Of a stretch of 64,000 nucleotides of DNA, positions 1 through 8,216 are shown piece after piece. The position numbers and the translations under genes were made by a program. The stretch spans positions 42,875-106,874 of the IMG/VR virus record IMGVR_UViG_3300017991_000064. One strand, 5' to 3'. The notes beneath the pieces were generated by a model. That model did not search any database, was not told where the DNA came from, and saw only the letters and a list, made by a program, of their open reading frames with translations. How positions within the stretch are numbered: the stretch's first letter is position 1; each line of letters starts with the position of its first letter. This DNA is from a virus.

Positions 1-2
1 AT

Positions 3-632
3 CACCAAGGATACAATGTTAGATTCTATACCCTGGAGATGTCTCTCGAAGATATCTTTGAGAAGAGCAAACTCATTGTTAATCCCATCGCGTTAGCCAA
101 GGTAAAGAAAGATAAGGGAAGAAACAACTTCTTCAAGGTCGAATACTATCCATCATACACCTTTGGTTTATCTAATCTTAACCAGGATCTTCAGAATGAT
201 AAGGATAAAGGGAATCCCACACATTGGGTTGGTATAGATTACATTGAGGTTATGTTTCATCGATTATTCACTACCCTTCGAAATTCGAGTGATAAGAGAT
301 TTGGAATTAATCAGCTCTACTACGGGCTCAGAGACTCAGTTAACTATTACAACTACATGCTCTGGACTATTTCACAGGCTAACAGAGGAGCAGTTAAGAA
401 GAAAGGGAAGGCTGCAGAAAGTGGAGATATCGCAGAAGATTGGTCTAAGGTGGCTGCTATCGATTACCTTCTCTCAACAAACCAAACACCTGACCAGAGA
501 AAAGCCAGGATCATTATGTTAAAACTTCTAGAGTCTAGGTGGACAGATTGGGATAAACTCAAAACAGATGAGCTTTTCCTAAAGTATAAATCACCAACCC
601 TTCTCTTCAAAGAGATTGTATCAAAATTATAG
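3..632 (+). CDS. Replicative DNA helicase, DnaB/T4 gp41 type, 3' part only
   Basis: This is the C-terminal part of a ring-shaped 5'-3' replicative helicase (superfamily 4, RecA fold) that unwinds the phage replication fork. The reading frame is open to the left window edge, so the gene is cut and the ATG at 39 is internal. What can be seen, in family order: YTLEMS just before position 45 (strand and motif after the missing Walker A), a Walker B-like VGIDYIEVM near bases 225-252, a WTISQANRG motif (H3-like) near 363-390, and an arginine-finger region ending KLLESRWTDW. Walker A must lie upstream of the window. No SD precedes the ATG at 39. The next gene starts 12 bases downstream and encodes recombination nuclease, so this opens a replication-recombination operon. 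The family assignment is from motif order only; a KaiC/gp41-type relative is equally possible. Confidence 0.82.
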   Translation, partial: HQGYNVRFYTLEMSLEDIFEKSKLIVNPIALAKVKKDKGRNNFFKVEYYPSYTFGLSNLNQDLQNDKDKGNPTHWVGIDYIEVMFHRLFTTLRNSSDKRFGINQLYYGLRDSVNYYNYMLWTISQANRGAVKKKGKAAESGDIAEDWSKVAAIDYLLSTNQTPDQRKARIIMLKLLESRWTDWDKLKTDELFLKYKSPTLLFKEIVSKL

Positions 633-644
633 GAGTTAATTTCT

Positions 645-1664
645 ATGGACTCGGTAAAAAATCAAGGAGTATTCATTGTAGGAGACATGCATGTTGAGAT
701 TACTCAATATGCTTTCAGGGGTAGAATCGTAGAAATGATGCAGAAGATTAAAGAACATGAGTGTAAGAGTGTGATATGTCTGGGAGATTTCTTCAACTCC
801 TGGCTACTTAATAACGATTCGCTCCAGATGTTCAGCTACTATATAAAGATGATGAGTAGGGTAGTTGACCATATCTCATTCATTCAGGGTAACCACGAAC
901 TACCTAAAACAAAAGAATTCACACCGATCTTTGAAGTAATGCATACCTTGTTCCCCCAAATGAGCACTACTCTAACCTGGCATACTACACCTAGTTCTAC
1001 ATTCTCACACCCCAACCATAACCTTTACATTATACCATTTTCTAAAGAATTAGACTACAACTTTCTAGAGAAGCAAGTAAAGGGTAGAATCGTTCTAGGG
1101 CATTTTGATATTAAACAAATTCGAAGAATTAGAAAGATGTCACCAAAGTATATTATCAGTGGACACTACCATACTCCCCAGAAGTTCAAGGGAGGAATGA
1201 TTCTTGGTAGTTATGTTCCTATAGAATTTGATCGGGACTACGAAGGAAAGAACTATTACGCTGTAATTAAACCGGATAACAAAATTAAGATCCGCTCATT
1301 TGAACATCAGATACAACAGAAGATTGTAGAGGTTAATGATAACGATGATGTAAAGGATCTCCTAAAAGAGCAGAAGAAACAAAAGAAGCGAGAAAAAAGA
1401 ACACCCCGTGAGTTGGTTAAGGTGATAGTTACTTCTAAGTCAGTTTCTCATGATGCTCTTAGTAGATTACTTTCTGAGAATGGATGCTCTAGAATTGAGT
1501 TTGATACCAGTGCTGAGATATTTCCAGAAGGTACCATACAAGAATTATACGAGAAATTTCTAGTCGACAAAGACCTCTTAATGAAAGTGAATCCAGGTCT
1601 TTATAGTGCTGTGATTTCTTCATTAGAACAATATGTAGATCCGGATGAGAATGATGATGACTGA
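645..1664 (+). CDS. Recombination nuclease subunit, gp47/Mre11/SbcD-like
   Basis: Mn-dependent calcineurin-like phosphoesterase that resects DNA ends together with the gp46/Rad50-like ATPase encoded at 3696. All metal-binding motifs are present in order: GDMH (D14, H16), LGDFFN (D48), GNHE (N83, H84), GHFD (H153) and GHYH (H174, H176). At 339 residues it matches the size of phage gp47 proteins. The C-terminal 120 residues are lysine-rich and then acidic (ending DPDENDDD), where capping and partner-binding domains sit in this family. The start has a GGAG SD at proper spacing. The end overlaps the sigma-factor gene by 20 bases, suggesting translational coupling. In T4 the complex feeds recombination-dependent replication and host DNA breakdown; that role here is inferred. 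Confidence 0.9.
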   Translation: MDSVKNQGVFIVGDMHVEITQYAFRGRIVEMMQKIKEHECKSVICLGDFFNSWLLNNDSLQMFSYYIKMMSRVVDHISFIQGNHELPKTKEFTPIFEVMHTLFPQMSTTLTWHTTPSSTFSHPNHNLYIIPFSKELDYNFLEKQVKGRIVLGHFDIKQIRRIRKMSPKYIISGHYHTPQKFKGGMILGSYVPIEFDRDYEGKNYYAVIKPDNKIKIRSFEHQIQQKIVEVNDNDDVKDLLKEQKKQKKREKRTPRELVKVIVTSKSVSHDALSRLLSENGCSRIEFDTSAEIFPEGTIQELYEKFLVDKDLLMKVNPGLYSAVISSLEQYVDPDENDDD

Positions 1665-2388
1665 GAGAATCAAGGGAGATCCCTACGCTAAAAAGTATAA
1701 AGTACGATTATCTCCAAAACAGGTGGCAGATATTGCATCGCAGTATAAGGAGAGAAAGAATATCCACCATGTTTCAAAACTATTGATTGAGGCCTATCAT
1801 TTCTTTCTGTTAAAATGGGCTCGATATTATGCTAACAAATTTCAAGGAGATGCTGCTATGTCTATAGAAGATTTTATGCAGGAGGGAAGAATAGCTCTTA
1901 TACTAGCCCTAGAGAAATTTAATCCCGAGAAGGGAGCTTTTACCACAATAGCCTACTACTATGTTCGGAGGAAAATGAAAAGATTCCTTCAACAGAATGG
2001 TCGTAAAGAACACTATAAACGAAGTAAAGTTTATCAGAAAACCATTATCCCCATGAAGTTTGATGAAATTGATTTTATTAACTTTCCCGCTAGCTACGAA
2101 GCAGACAGTTTTGAACAGATTGAAACCAAAGTAGACCAGGAAAATTTGTTAAGAGTAGGATTCTCAATCCTAACCAAGAGTGAAAGATATCTAGTAGAAA
2201 AATACTTCTTTGAAAACAAATCTCTTAAAGAGTTAGCATATATTTATGGAGTAACCAAAGAGGCGATTAGGCAAAGAAAGATAGTTATCTTAAACAAACT
2301 AAGAGAAAGAATCCAGGAGGTGTATCCAGATGAACAAGGAATTGAGGGAAGGATTGCAACAGAGAAGAAGAAAAAACGTACTAACTGA
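1645..2388 (+). CDS. Phage RNA polymerase sigma factor (sigma-70 family, gp55-like role)
   Basis: A 247-residue sigma factor with region 2 at about residues 50-115 (MSIEDFMQEGRIALILALEKF, then a FTTIAYYYVRRKMK segment typical of region 2.3/2.4) and a helix-turn-helix region 4 at about 175-230 (LKELAYIYGVTKEAIRQRK). It should bind host core RNA polymerase and redirect it to phage promoters. By size and position among replication genes it is probably the late-gene sigma, as T4 gp55 is, but promoter class cannot be read here. Four in-frame ATGs (1645, 1651, 1654, 1657) crowd the start and none has a clear SD; it overlaps the upstream nuclease gene, so coupled translation is likely. Its 3' end overlaps the next gene by 59 bases. 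Confidence 0.85.
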   Translation: MRMMMTERIKGDPYAKKYKVRLSPKQVADIASQYKERKNIHHVSKLLIEAYHFFLLKWARYYANKFQGDAAMSIEDFMQEGRIALILALEKFNPEKGAFTTIAYYYVRRKMKRFLQQNGRKEHYKRSKVYQKTIIPMKFDEIDFINFPASYEADSFEQIETKVDQENLLRVGFSILTKSERYLVEKYFFENKSLKELAYIYGVTKEAIRQRKIVILNKLRERIQEVYPDEQGIEGRIATEKKKKRTN

Positions 2389-3049
2389 ACAACGAGTATC
2401 TCATCTTACACAGATGGAAGATATTCTTTCCCACAGAAAAGCAGTTCAGCACGTAGCAGACCATCTTATTCACTTCTACCTTAATAACAACGAGGTAGGT
2501 CTAGCTCTAGCTATAGGGAAGAGAGCAGCAGAGCATGATGCAAGTAAGTTCGAAAAGGATGAATACCTAGGAATGTGTTCTGACACCAGAACCATTGCTC
2601 AGATGGGTGATGATGACAAGGGAGTAAAGATCGATCCTTGGAAAGCAATGGGTCCAGAAAAACGAAAGGCCGTGAGACTCCACTATCAAAGAAATCGACA
2701 TCATCCAGAACACTTTCCGGGTAACAGGTATGAAACAGACATGACCCAGTTGGATGTTATTGAAATGTGTATAGATTGGTATGCTAGATCTATTCAATTC
2801 AATAACAATCCTATCGAGTTTCTTGAAATAGTTAGGAACGATCGCTACAACTTCTCAGATGCCTTCTATGCCAAAGTGAAATCATGTCTGGAGTTAATAG
2901 AGGTTTTAATCTCAACCGGAATAGGGAAGGATCATCGAGCTGACTTTTGTGAAACAGAGGTGGGTGAAAAGATATTCAAGAAATTCGAGACTTTCAAACG
3001 AAGTTGTAAACTAAGAGAAAGGAGGCCAAGGCGTCATGTCCACAGATAA
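2330..3049 (+). CDS. DUF5662-like phage protein
   Basis: A 239-residue protein matching the pattern of the uncharacterised phage family DUF5662: a helical histidine-rich N-terminus (HRKAVQHVADHLI), then AAEHDASKFEKDEY (an H-D-x-SK-E signature) near residue 70, and RNRHHPEHF near residue 124. Conserved His/Asp residues suggest a metal-binding, HD-like helical fold, but no activity is known to me. An excellent SD (AGGAGG, nine bases before ATG) fixes the start inside the sigma gene, giving an unusual 59-base out-of-frame overlap. The C-terminus ends in a basic tail (RERRPRRHVHR). It sits between the sigma factor and an unknown gene in the recombination operon. Confidence 0.7.
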   Translation: MNKELREGLQQRRRKNVLTEQRVSHLTQMEDILSHRKAVQHVADHLIHFYLNNNEVGLALAIGKRAAEHDASKFEKDEYLGMCSDTRTIAQMGDDDKGVKIDPWKAMGPEKRKAVRLHYQRNRHHPEHFPGNRYETDMTQLDVIEMCIDWYARSIQFNNNPIEFLEIVRNDRYNFSDAFYAKVKSCLELIEVLISTGIGKDHRADFCETEVGEKIFKKFETFKRSCKLRERRPRRHVHR

Positions 3050-3683
3050 ACTTCAAAAGCAACTACTTGATAGGGCTATAAATGAAACCATTAATCAAGA
3101 AAAACTAGAGGGGAATAATCCATCCGCCTTGACCAAAGAAAAGCAAGAGGAAGCAATTACGAGACTAAAGGAAGCTCAGGAAGCATTAGCTCAGGATGAA
3201 AATTGGAGAGCTATGACAGAAGAAGAAAGCAACACCTGGGTAAATTGGTGTAATATCCTGGTGCCTAATAACATCAAAGAAAGCACACATTCCTTCTTTC
3301 TCAGGGGTATGAGTGAAGCCTTCGGTGAGCTGGCTCCCTCATTTAACATCTCAATCAACACCTTCCCCCAGAGGCTGTTAGAAGAATTTGGTTTGAAGAA
3401 TATCAAAACAGCCAGAGATCTGAATAAGAATGCTGACCCTGGAGTTACCTACAAGAGTAAGATTATAAAGCTTGATCTAACCAGAACAGGTAACTCCAAC
3501 CGTAAGACTACCTTTCAATCCAAGTGGAAAAATGCTCTTATTAGAGAGGTACTAAAACAAGATGCCCTTACAGAGATGGTAGTTCTTACGTGCATCTACG
3601 AGTATCGCCAGCAGTATCTAGGTTATCTACCTAACTACATACGCTACATGGTGGAAGGGTACTTTCCCGAGGTAGCAAAGTAA
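3036..3683 (+). CDS. Unknown protein in replication/recombination operon
   Basis: A 215-residue protein I do not recognise. The first 60 residues are highly charged and probably helical (KEKQEEAITRLKEAQEAL). The middle is mixed and the C-terminal 50 residues look compact and helical (LTEMVVLTCIYEYRQQYLGY). It has no membrane segment and no cysteine-based motif. An AGGAGG SD ten bases upstream fixes the start, overlapping the preceding gene by 14 bases. It ends 12 bases before the gp46-like ATPase. Position between the sigma factor and the nuclease ATPase suggests a replication or late-transcription accessory role, but nothing in the sequence proves that. Confidence 0.75.
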   Translation: MSTDKLQKQLLDRAINETINQEKLEGNNPSALTKEKQEEAITRLKEAQEALAQDENWRAMTEEESNTWVNWCNILVPNNIKESTHSFFLRGMSEAFGELAPSFNISINTFPQRLLEEFGLKNIKTARDLNKNADPGVTYKSKIIKLDLTRTGNSNRKTTFQSKWKNALIREVLKQDALTEMVVLTCIYEYRQQYLGYLPNYIRYMVEGYFPEVAK

Positions 3684-3695
3684 AAGGTCATATAA

Positions 3696-5312
3696 ATGAA
3701 GCTATTGAGTTTGAAGATAAAGAATCTGAAATCAATTTCAACCCTCTCAATGAAATTGAAAGATGGTGTGACATTGATTGTAGGTGACAACAAGATAGGG
3801 AAGACATCAATTTTTCAGGCTATAATGTTTGCAATCTATGGTGGTGTGAAGAAAAATCTCATTCGTCATGATCAAAAGCTCTGTGAATTAATGCTAGAGT
3901 TTGAACATGACCACCATCACTACAAGATTCAACGAACATTCTACAACCGGAAAAAATCATCTGATGCTTCCTTATGGATCGATTCAATGGATGAGCCCTA
4001 TTCATCCAGTACGAAAGTAATCAATGGTCTCGCTAAACAAAGATTCCACTTCTTCAAACTCTTTGGCTTTATCTACTATACTAAGGTTAACACCTGGTTA
4101 GTAGAACAGAAAATGAAAAAAGATCAATTTCTTTTAGAACTCTTTGACCTGGACTGTATCAGTCAATTTGTTAAAGAGGGAGAATCCCACATACGGAAGT
4201 TCAGAAAAGATATTCCAGAGTGGTACTTTGAATTTGATCCTGAAGAAAAACGAATTGAACTAGATGAGGCAAAAGAAAAGAGAGAAAAGTATACTGTGGC
4301 TCTAAACAAACTAGATCAGAAAATCAGTACACTAGATAAACTTCAGGCTAAGATTAAGTTCTATCGAAAACAAACTGAAGGGAAAGAAGTTGTAAAACCT
4401 GAAATGATCGAGGAGCTAGAAAATAAGTTGGAAGATGTCCAAAAAGAAATTGGCGCTATCAATCACCTAATGAAAGCCAAGAGTAAGATTCTGAATTTCA
4501 CAAAATCCTATGACTCAGAGAACACCTGTCCACTTTGTCACTCAACAGTAAACCTAAAGAAGGTAGCAAAAGCAATTAAACAAGATCTGGCACAGTTAGA
4601 GGAGAAGGAGGAAGAATGGGAAAAGGTCAATGATCAAATTAATGAAGCTCTCAAGAAAATGATCACAAGGGATGACCTACCAGAAATTACGAAAACACAA
4701 CTTAAAAAGAACCTTGATACCCTTCCTCTTCGTCAAAAAAGATCCAAGCTCCGCGAAAGAATGAGTCCCAACTCTGCCATAATTAGTTCTATAAAGGACG
4801 AGTTATATGCCCACAGAAAGATTCAACGTCGGATAGAGGAGTCTAACATCAATGAGCTTGAAACCTCGGTGCAATCGCTATCAAGTACCATCAAGGTAAT
4901 TAATGATACAATGAAAGCCAACCTCGTTAATATGATGAACGAATTCATGTTGGTAGCATATGAGGGTAATAGCTCTATACATCTTATTGATGGTCAACTC
5001 TATTTAGAAAACAGCAGAGGAGAGAAGATTGAGTTTGATGAGATGAGTGGAGCCAATAGCGAGATAGAAATTGTAATCTTTATCTTTGCTACATCACTGA
5101 ACATTATTACAGGAAACAGAGTACTTATAATGGATGAGCTCTTTAATACCCTAGATAAGAAAACTTTTCCTAGAGCGGTGAACCTCATCCAGTATGTTAC
5201 CAAAAAGTACTTAACTCAACTCTTCATTATCTCACATCGCAATGATTTTGAATATGACCATCTATTCACCAAATCAAAGAAAAGAGATAAGTGGGGATAT
5301 ATTTCTAACTAA
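3696..5312 (+). CDS. Recombination ATPase subunit, gp46/Rad50/SbcC-like
   Basis: SMC-like ATPase partner of the gp47-like nuclease at 645. The N-terminus carries Walker A GDNKIGKTS (residues 30-38) and a Q-loop region. Long charged coiled-coil arms follow (about 170-400), with a zinc hook CPLC at residues 278-281 at the tip. The C-terminal lobe has a signature-like MSGANSE, Walker B VLIMDELFN near residue 477 with a D-loop (NTLDKKTF), and an H-loop IISHRNDF. At 538 residues it is close to T4 gp46 (much shorter than bacterial SbcC), so the arms are short. The complex processes DNA ends for recombination-dependent replication. The nuclease and ATPase genes are not adjacent here; three genes lie between them. 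The intergenic repeat copy A begins at the last base of its stop codon. Confidence 0.92.
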   Translation: MKLLSLKIKNLKSISTLSMKLKDGVTLIVGDNKIGKTSIFQAIMFAIYGGVKKNLIRHDQKLCELMLEFEHDHHHYKIQRTFYNRKKSSDASLWIDSMDEPYSSSTKVINGLAKQRFHFFKLFGFIYYTKVNTWLVEQKMKKDQFLLELFDLDCISQFVKEGESHIRKFRKDIPEWYFEFDPEEKRIELDEAKEKREKYTVALNKLDQKISTLDKLQAKIKFYRKQTEGKEVVKPEMIEELENKLEDVQKEIGAINHLMKAKSKILNFTKSYDSENTCPLCHSTVNLKKVAKAIKQDLAQLEEKEEEWEKVNDQINEALKKMITRDDLPEITKTQLKKNLDTLPLRQKRSKLRERMSPNSAIISSIKDELYAHRKIQRRIEESNINELETSVQSLSSTIKVINDTMKANLVNMMNEFMLVAYEGNSSIHLIDGQLYLENSRGEKIEFDEMSGANSEIEIVIFIFATSLNIITGNRVLIMDELFNTLDKKTFPRAVNLIQYVTKKYLTQLFIISHRNDFEYDHLFTKSKKRDKWGYISN

Positions 5313-5398
5313 ATCATAGGTGCCAGGATGAAAATTTGGTACCGCTATTGAATTTGTTTACCATTATAGTAGAATCCCAAAAGGTTAAATCTCCACGA
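5312..5398 (+). repeat. Dispersed intergenic repeat, copy A
   Basis: First of five related intergenic elements (others at 12499, 34900, 44753 and 56964). Bases 5312-5352 are identical, in inverted orientation, to 44753-44793. The next about 45 bases are shared imperfectly with copy D (56964-57041). Landmarks in order are TGCCAGGATGA, TTTGGTACC, GAATTTGTTT, a TAGTAGAAT segment and TTAAATCTC. Copy A fills nearly the whole 109-base gap between the gp46-like and terminase genes and runs in the sense direction of both. Function is unknown: promoter, protein-binding site, RNA element and mobile remnant are all possible. Confidence 0.85.
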
Positions 5399-5421
5399 AA
5401 ACTTTTATAAGGAATGATAAC

Positions 5422-7311
5422 ATGTATATAATCAAGAGTAAGAAGGGTTACCAAAGATTGGTCCCTAATGTAGAAATTGAAGAATACTTCTCGGAAGATT
5501 ATTTCATAGGTAGAAGTACCAAACAAGGGAAACATATATTTCCTGTTTGGCGAAAAGCTTTGAAAACTATCTTCAGTAAAAAGCGTGGTAAAGACCTCAT
5601 TGAGGTTATTGCTACTGGAGCTATTGGTTCGGGGAAGTCCACTCTAGCTATAATAGGATCATCTTTCATACTCTACAAACTTTTATTATTAGAAGATCCA
5701 CATGATACCTTTGATATGATCAGAGGTCAACCTATCTTCTACCTATTCTTCAATGTAACAATGGATGCCAGTGAAGAAGGAAACATTCTGGCCCTAGGGA
5801 ACCTTATACATGAAGCTCCTGTTTTTAGGGATCTAGGGGTTAGGTTTTCGAAGAATACGAAATACCCAAAACCCATCTTCCCTAAGAATATTCTACTAGC
5901 TCCCGGTTCTATGTTTGCTAAAGGTTTCGGGGCTGTTGGTAAGAATGTCATTAGCGGAATGATGGATGAGGTGAATGAATCTGATACAGACAAGAAACAA
6001 AGAAAGGCTCTCTTCACACAGAAGCGGGCATTGAAAATGTATAAAGCTATCATACGGAGAATGAAATCAAGATTTTTTGATGACCCTGATCAACCCTTCC
6101 TTAGGTACATTAAGCTCTTTCTCATTTCATCCAGACAAGAGAAAGACAATTTCCTTGAGGATTATATCGAGAAGGTAAAAGATAAGAAACATGTTATCGT
6201 TTTTGATTTCCCAGTTTGGGTAGCAAGATCCAAAAAGAAACTATGTGGGGATACATTCCATGTAGCAGTTTCTCCATTCATGGATCCCATGATAGTAAAG
6301 AAGAAGAAAGAAATTCCTGATGTTGATGGAATCAAATCATATGAAATCCCTGTAGAGTATCTTCCAGCATTTGAACTAGATGCTCTATCCGCCCTTGCTG
6401 AGATAGCTGGTGTTAGTGTAAACAGGATGAGGACCAGATTCTTTAGAAATAGAAAACTCCTCAAGGCTTCTTTCACAGAACGTCCTATCAATAGAGATAT
6501 TCTAGAACTTTCTCTCTATGATGCAATTCAGGTAGCATCATGTTTTAATATTAAGGAACTGATGAAACTCCGTGGACAAGCTATGACAGTACATATTGAT
6601 GTTGGTTTGACTGGGGATAGATTGGGCATTGGTGCTGCTATGGTGGAATCATTCAAGCACCTAACTGTTTCTCCAGATGAGGAAGAGAAGTTAAGATTAC
6701 TAAAAACAACTCTAGATCAAGAAAGCGATAGTCCTGTGGATGAGAAGAAACCAAATGAAGTACATGTACCTATAGTTCTAGTTCCCTTTGCTCTAGGTAT
6801 TCAAGCTAAAGATGAGATTCCCCTATTTAAGATTCGTGACTTTCTCTTCTTCCTCCGTGATGATATTGGAATACACTTCATCGAGGTAACTACTGATGGT
6901 TATCAATCTCGTGACCTACGACAGTTGTTAACAGTAGCTAATATTCCAAACAGAGAGTTATCCGTGGATAGAACGATGTCACATCATACAATCTACAGGA
7001 CATGGGTCTATATGGGATTAGTAAAGAAAGTGAAGAATAGAATGCTATGGAAGGAGGAAAAAGAGTTACTAGAGTTGATGACAGATGCAAAGATTGATCA
7101 TCCCGATGGAGGCAGTAAGGACCTTTCTGATGGAGTAACTGGAGCTGTAGCAAATCTTTTAATACAGAAACAGAGTAGAATGAACATGAGTCCACAGGCT
7201 AGGAAGGATCTCTACAGAATGATGCTAAACCAAGGAAGGTCAAAGACCACAGGATTGATGGATATGATGAGGCCCAAAAGGGGTGGTAACCCATTAAACT
7301 ATAAAAAATAA
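5422..7311 (+). CDS. Terminase large subunit (gp17-like)
   Basis: ATP-driven DNA-packaging motor with a headful nuclease, docking on the portal. The ATPase half shows Walker A GAIGSGKST (residues 66-74) and a Walker B-like VISGMMDEVNE with D182/E183. The RNase H-like nuclease half begins at HIDVGLTGDRLGIG (D393), continues with EVTTDGYQSR near 490, and ends with a late acidic cluster SKDLSDGVTG near 578. The length of 629 residues fits the family. The start has an AAGG SD. No small terminase subunit or portal is seen in the window. Unusually, this gene lies on the + strand with replication genes, while all capsid and tail genes are on the - strand. Repeat copy A occupies its upstream gap and may carry its promoter (inference). 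Confidence 0.92.
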   Translation: MYIIKSKKGYQRLVPNVEIEEYFSEDYFIGRSTKQGKHIFPVWRKALKTIFSKKRGKDLIEVIATGAIGSGKSTLAIIGSSFILYKLLLLEDPHDTFDMIRGQPIFYLFFNVTMDASEEGNILALGNLIHEAPVFRDLGVRFSKNTKYPKPIFPKNILLAPGSMFAKGFGAVGKNVISGMMDEVNESDTDKKQRKALFTQKRALKMYKAIIRRMKSRFFDDPDQPFLRYIKLFLISSRQEKDNFLEDYIEKVKDKKHVIVFDFPVWVARSKKKLCGDTFHVAVSPFMDPMIVKKKKEIPDVDGIKSYEIPVEYLPAFELDALSALAEIAGVSVNRMRTRFFRNRKLLKASFTERPINRDILELSLYDAIQVASCFNIKELMKLRGQAMTVHIDVGLTGDRLGIGAAMVESFKHLTVSPDEEEKLRLLKTTLDQESDSPVDEKKPNEVHVPIVLVPFALGIQAKDEIPLFKIRDFLFFLRDDIGIHFIEVTTDGYQSRDLRQLLTVANIPNRELSVDRTMSHHTIYRTWVYMGLVKKVKNRMLWKEEKELLELMTDAKIDHPDGGSKDLSDGVTGAVANLLIQKQSRMNMSPQARKDLYRMMLNQGRSKTTGLMDMMRPKRGGNPLNYKK

Positions 7312-7324
7312 CAGGAGGAACACT

Positions 7325-7759
7325 ATGGATGACATGACTAAGGTAAAGGAACCCAAAGACATTAATGACACAGAGAACACAGATGATCTTCTCACAAAGG
7401 AAGACCTAGCTAAGGAATGTAATGAGGAACTCTGGGCACTGAAACTGGTGACTGGGGAAGAAGTTCTAGCCAAGGGGTACTGGAAGGTACCTAAGGAAGG
7501 GCTCAATTCAATCTTCATTATTACGGGATCAATGGTAAGGTTGATGGCTAACCCAGTCTTGGTCAGAGGAAACCTAGCTTTTCAAAAGACTTATGTACCG
7601 TGGGTACACGAAGCTCACACGCAGGAGATTAATTCCTGGTTCGTAATCTCTTCCAACAATCAAGTTTCTAAGAAGGCCACTGAACAGTTCTACAAAACTA
7701 CAACCGGTCTCAGTATTCATGGTACCAATGAGATTCCATCCAATGGGGGTCACCAATGA
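7325..7759 (+). CDS. Sm/Hfq-like phage protein (tentative)
   Basis: A 144-residue protein with an acidic, disordered N-terminus (about 35 residues) followed by WALKLVTGEEVLAKGYWK, then IIT...VRLMANPVLV and a TYVPWVHE segment. This layout (strand, GEE turn, later strand ending NP, then a hydrophobic PW strand) resembles short Sm-like proteins found in large phages, which may bind RNA or regulate translation. The assignment rests on pattern only; key RNA-binding residues cannot be confirmed. A strong AGGAGG SD precedes the start. Its stop overlaps the next start (ATGA). The C-terminal about 25 residues are low complexity. Confidence 0.5.
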   Translation: MDDMTKVKEPKDINDTENTDDLLTKEDLAKECNEELWALKLVTGEEVLAKGYWKVPKEGLNSIFIITGSMVRLMANPVLVRGNLAFQKTYVPWVHEAHTQEINSWFVISSNNQVSKKATEQFYKTTTGLSIHGTNEIPSNGGHQ

Positions 7760-8214
7760 GAAAGTTTACTTACTTTTTGCTGCTCATTTTCTTTTTATTA
7801 GTTGGCCAGAGTTTCAGAGTAAAGGCTGAGGTTTTTGTAGTAACCAAAGTGAAGTACCCTGAGAAACCACATAGAACGTATTACCTCCGTTCAGTTACTA
7901 AGCCAATCCATAAACTCTCTATGGTTCAGAAGGATATTAAAGGCCTGTATCTGGAGATGAATGATCAGATTGAGGTAGTTTTAAGTTTTGAGAAACCTGG
8001 TGATACAGAAATCTTCGTATATCTGAGAGTTGAAACGATGGGGGAGAAGAGAACACCGGCTGGAGACCAGAGAACTGTTTACGGGTGTACATTTATCAAT
8101 GGGGCAAGTTTTGGAGGCTCGGGTAAATTTGATGGTGGATTCTTCAATAAAACATTAAAACTGGGTGATAGGTTCTACTTATCCCTACGCAAAGTTTCAG
8201 AGGAGGATAGCTGA
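7756..8214 (+). CDS. Small exported protein of unknown function
   Basis: A 152-residue protein with a textbook signal peptide: MRKF, then a hydrophobic core (YFLLLIFFLLVGQSF) and a probable signal peptidase I site after VKA (about residue 24). There is no lipobox cysteine. The mature part is about 128 residues, mostly predicted strand, with a glycine-rich stretch (GASFGGSGKFDGGFF). I do not recognise the family. Translation is coupled to the Sm-like gene by an ATGA overlap with a GGGGGT SD. Export to the cell surface or periplasm during infection could mean superinfection exclusion or envelope modification, but this is speculation from the signal peptide alone. The next gene, thymidylate synthase, follows two bases later. 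Confidence 0.75.
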   Translation: MRKFTYFLLLIFFLLVGQSFRVKAEVFVVTKVKYPEKPHRTYYLRSVTKPIHKLSMVQKDIKGLYLEMNDQIEVVLSFEKPGDTEIFVYLRVETMGEKRTPAGDQRTVYGCTFINGASFGGSGKFDGGFFNKTLKLGDRFYLSLRKVSEEDS

Positions 8215-8216
8215 TC

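Noticed and set aside
39-632. ATG at 39 as start of a complete 197-residue gene
   Set aside because: The frame is open to the window edge, residues before the ATG (TLE before MS) continue a helicase motif, and there is no SD; the gene is a 3' fragment.
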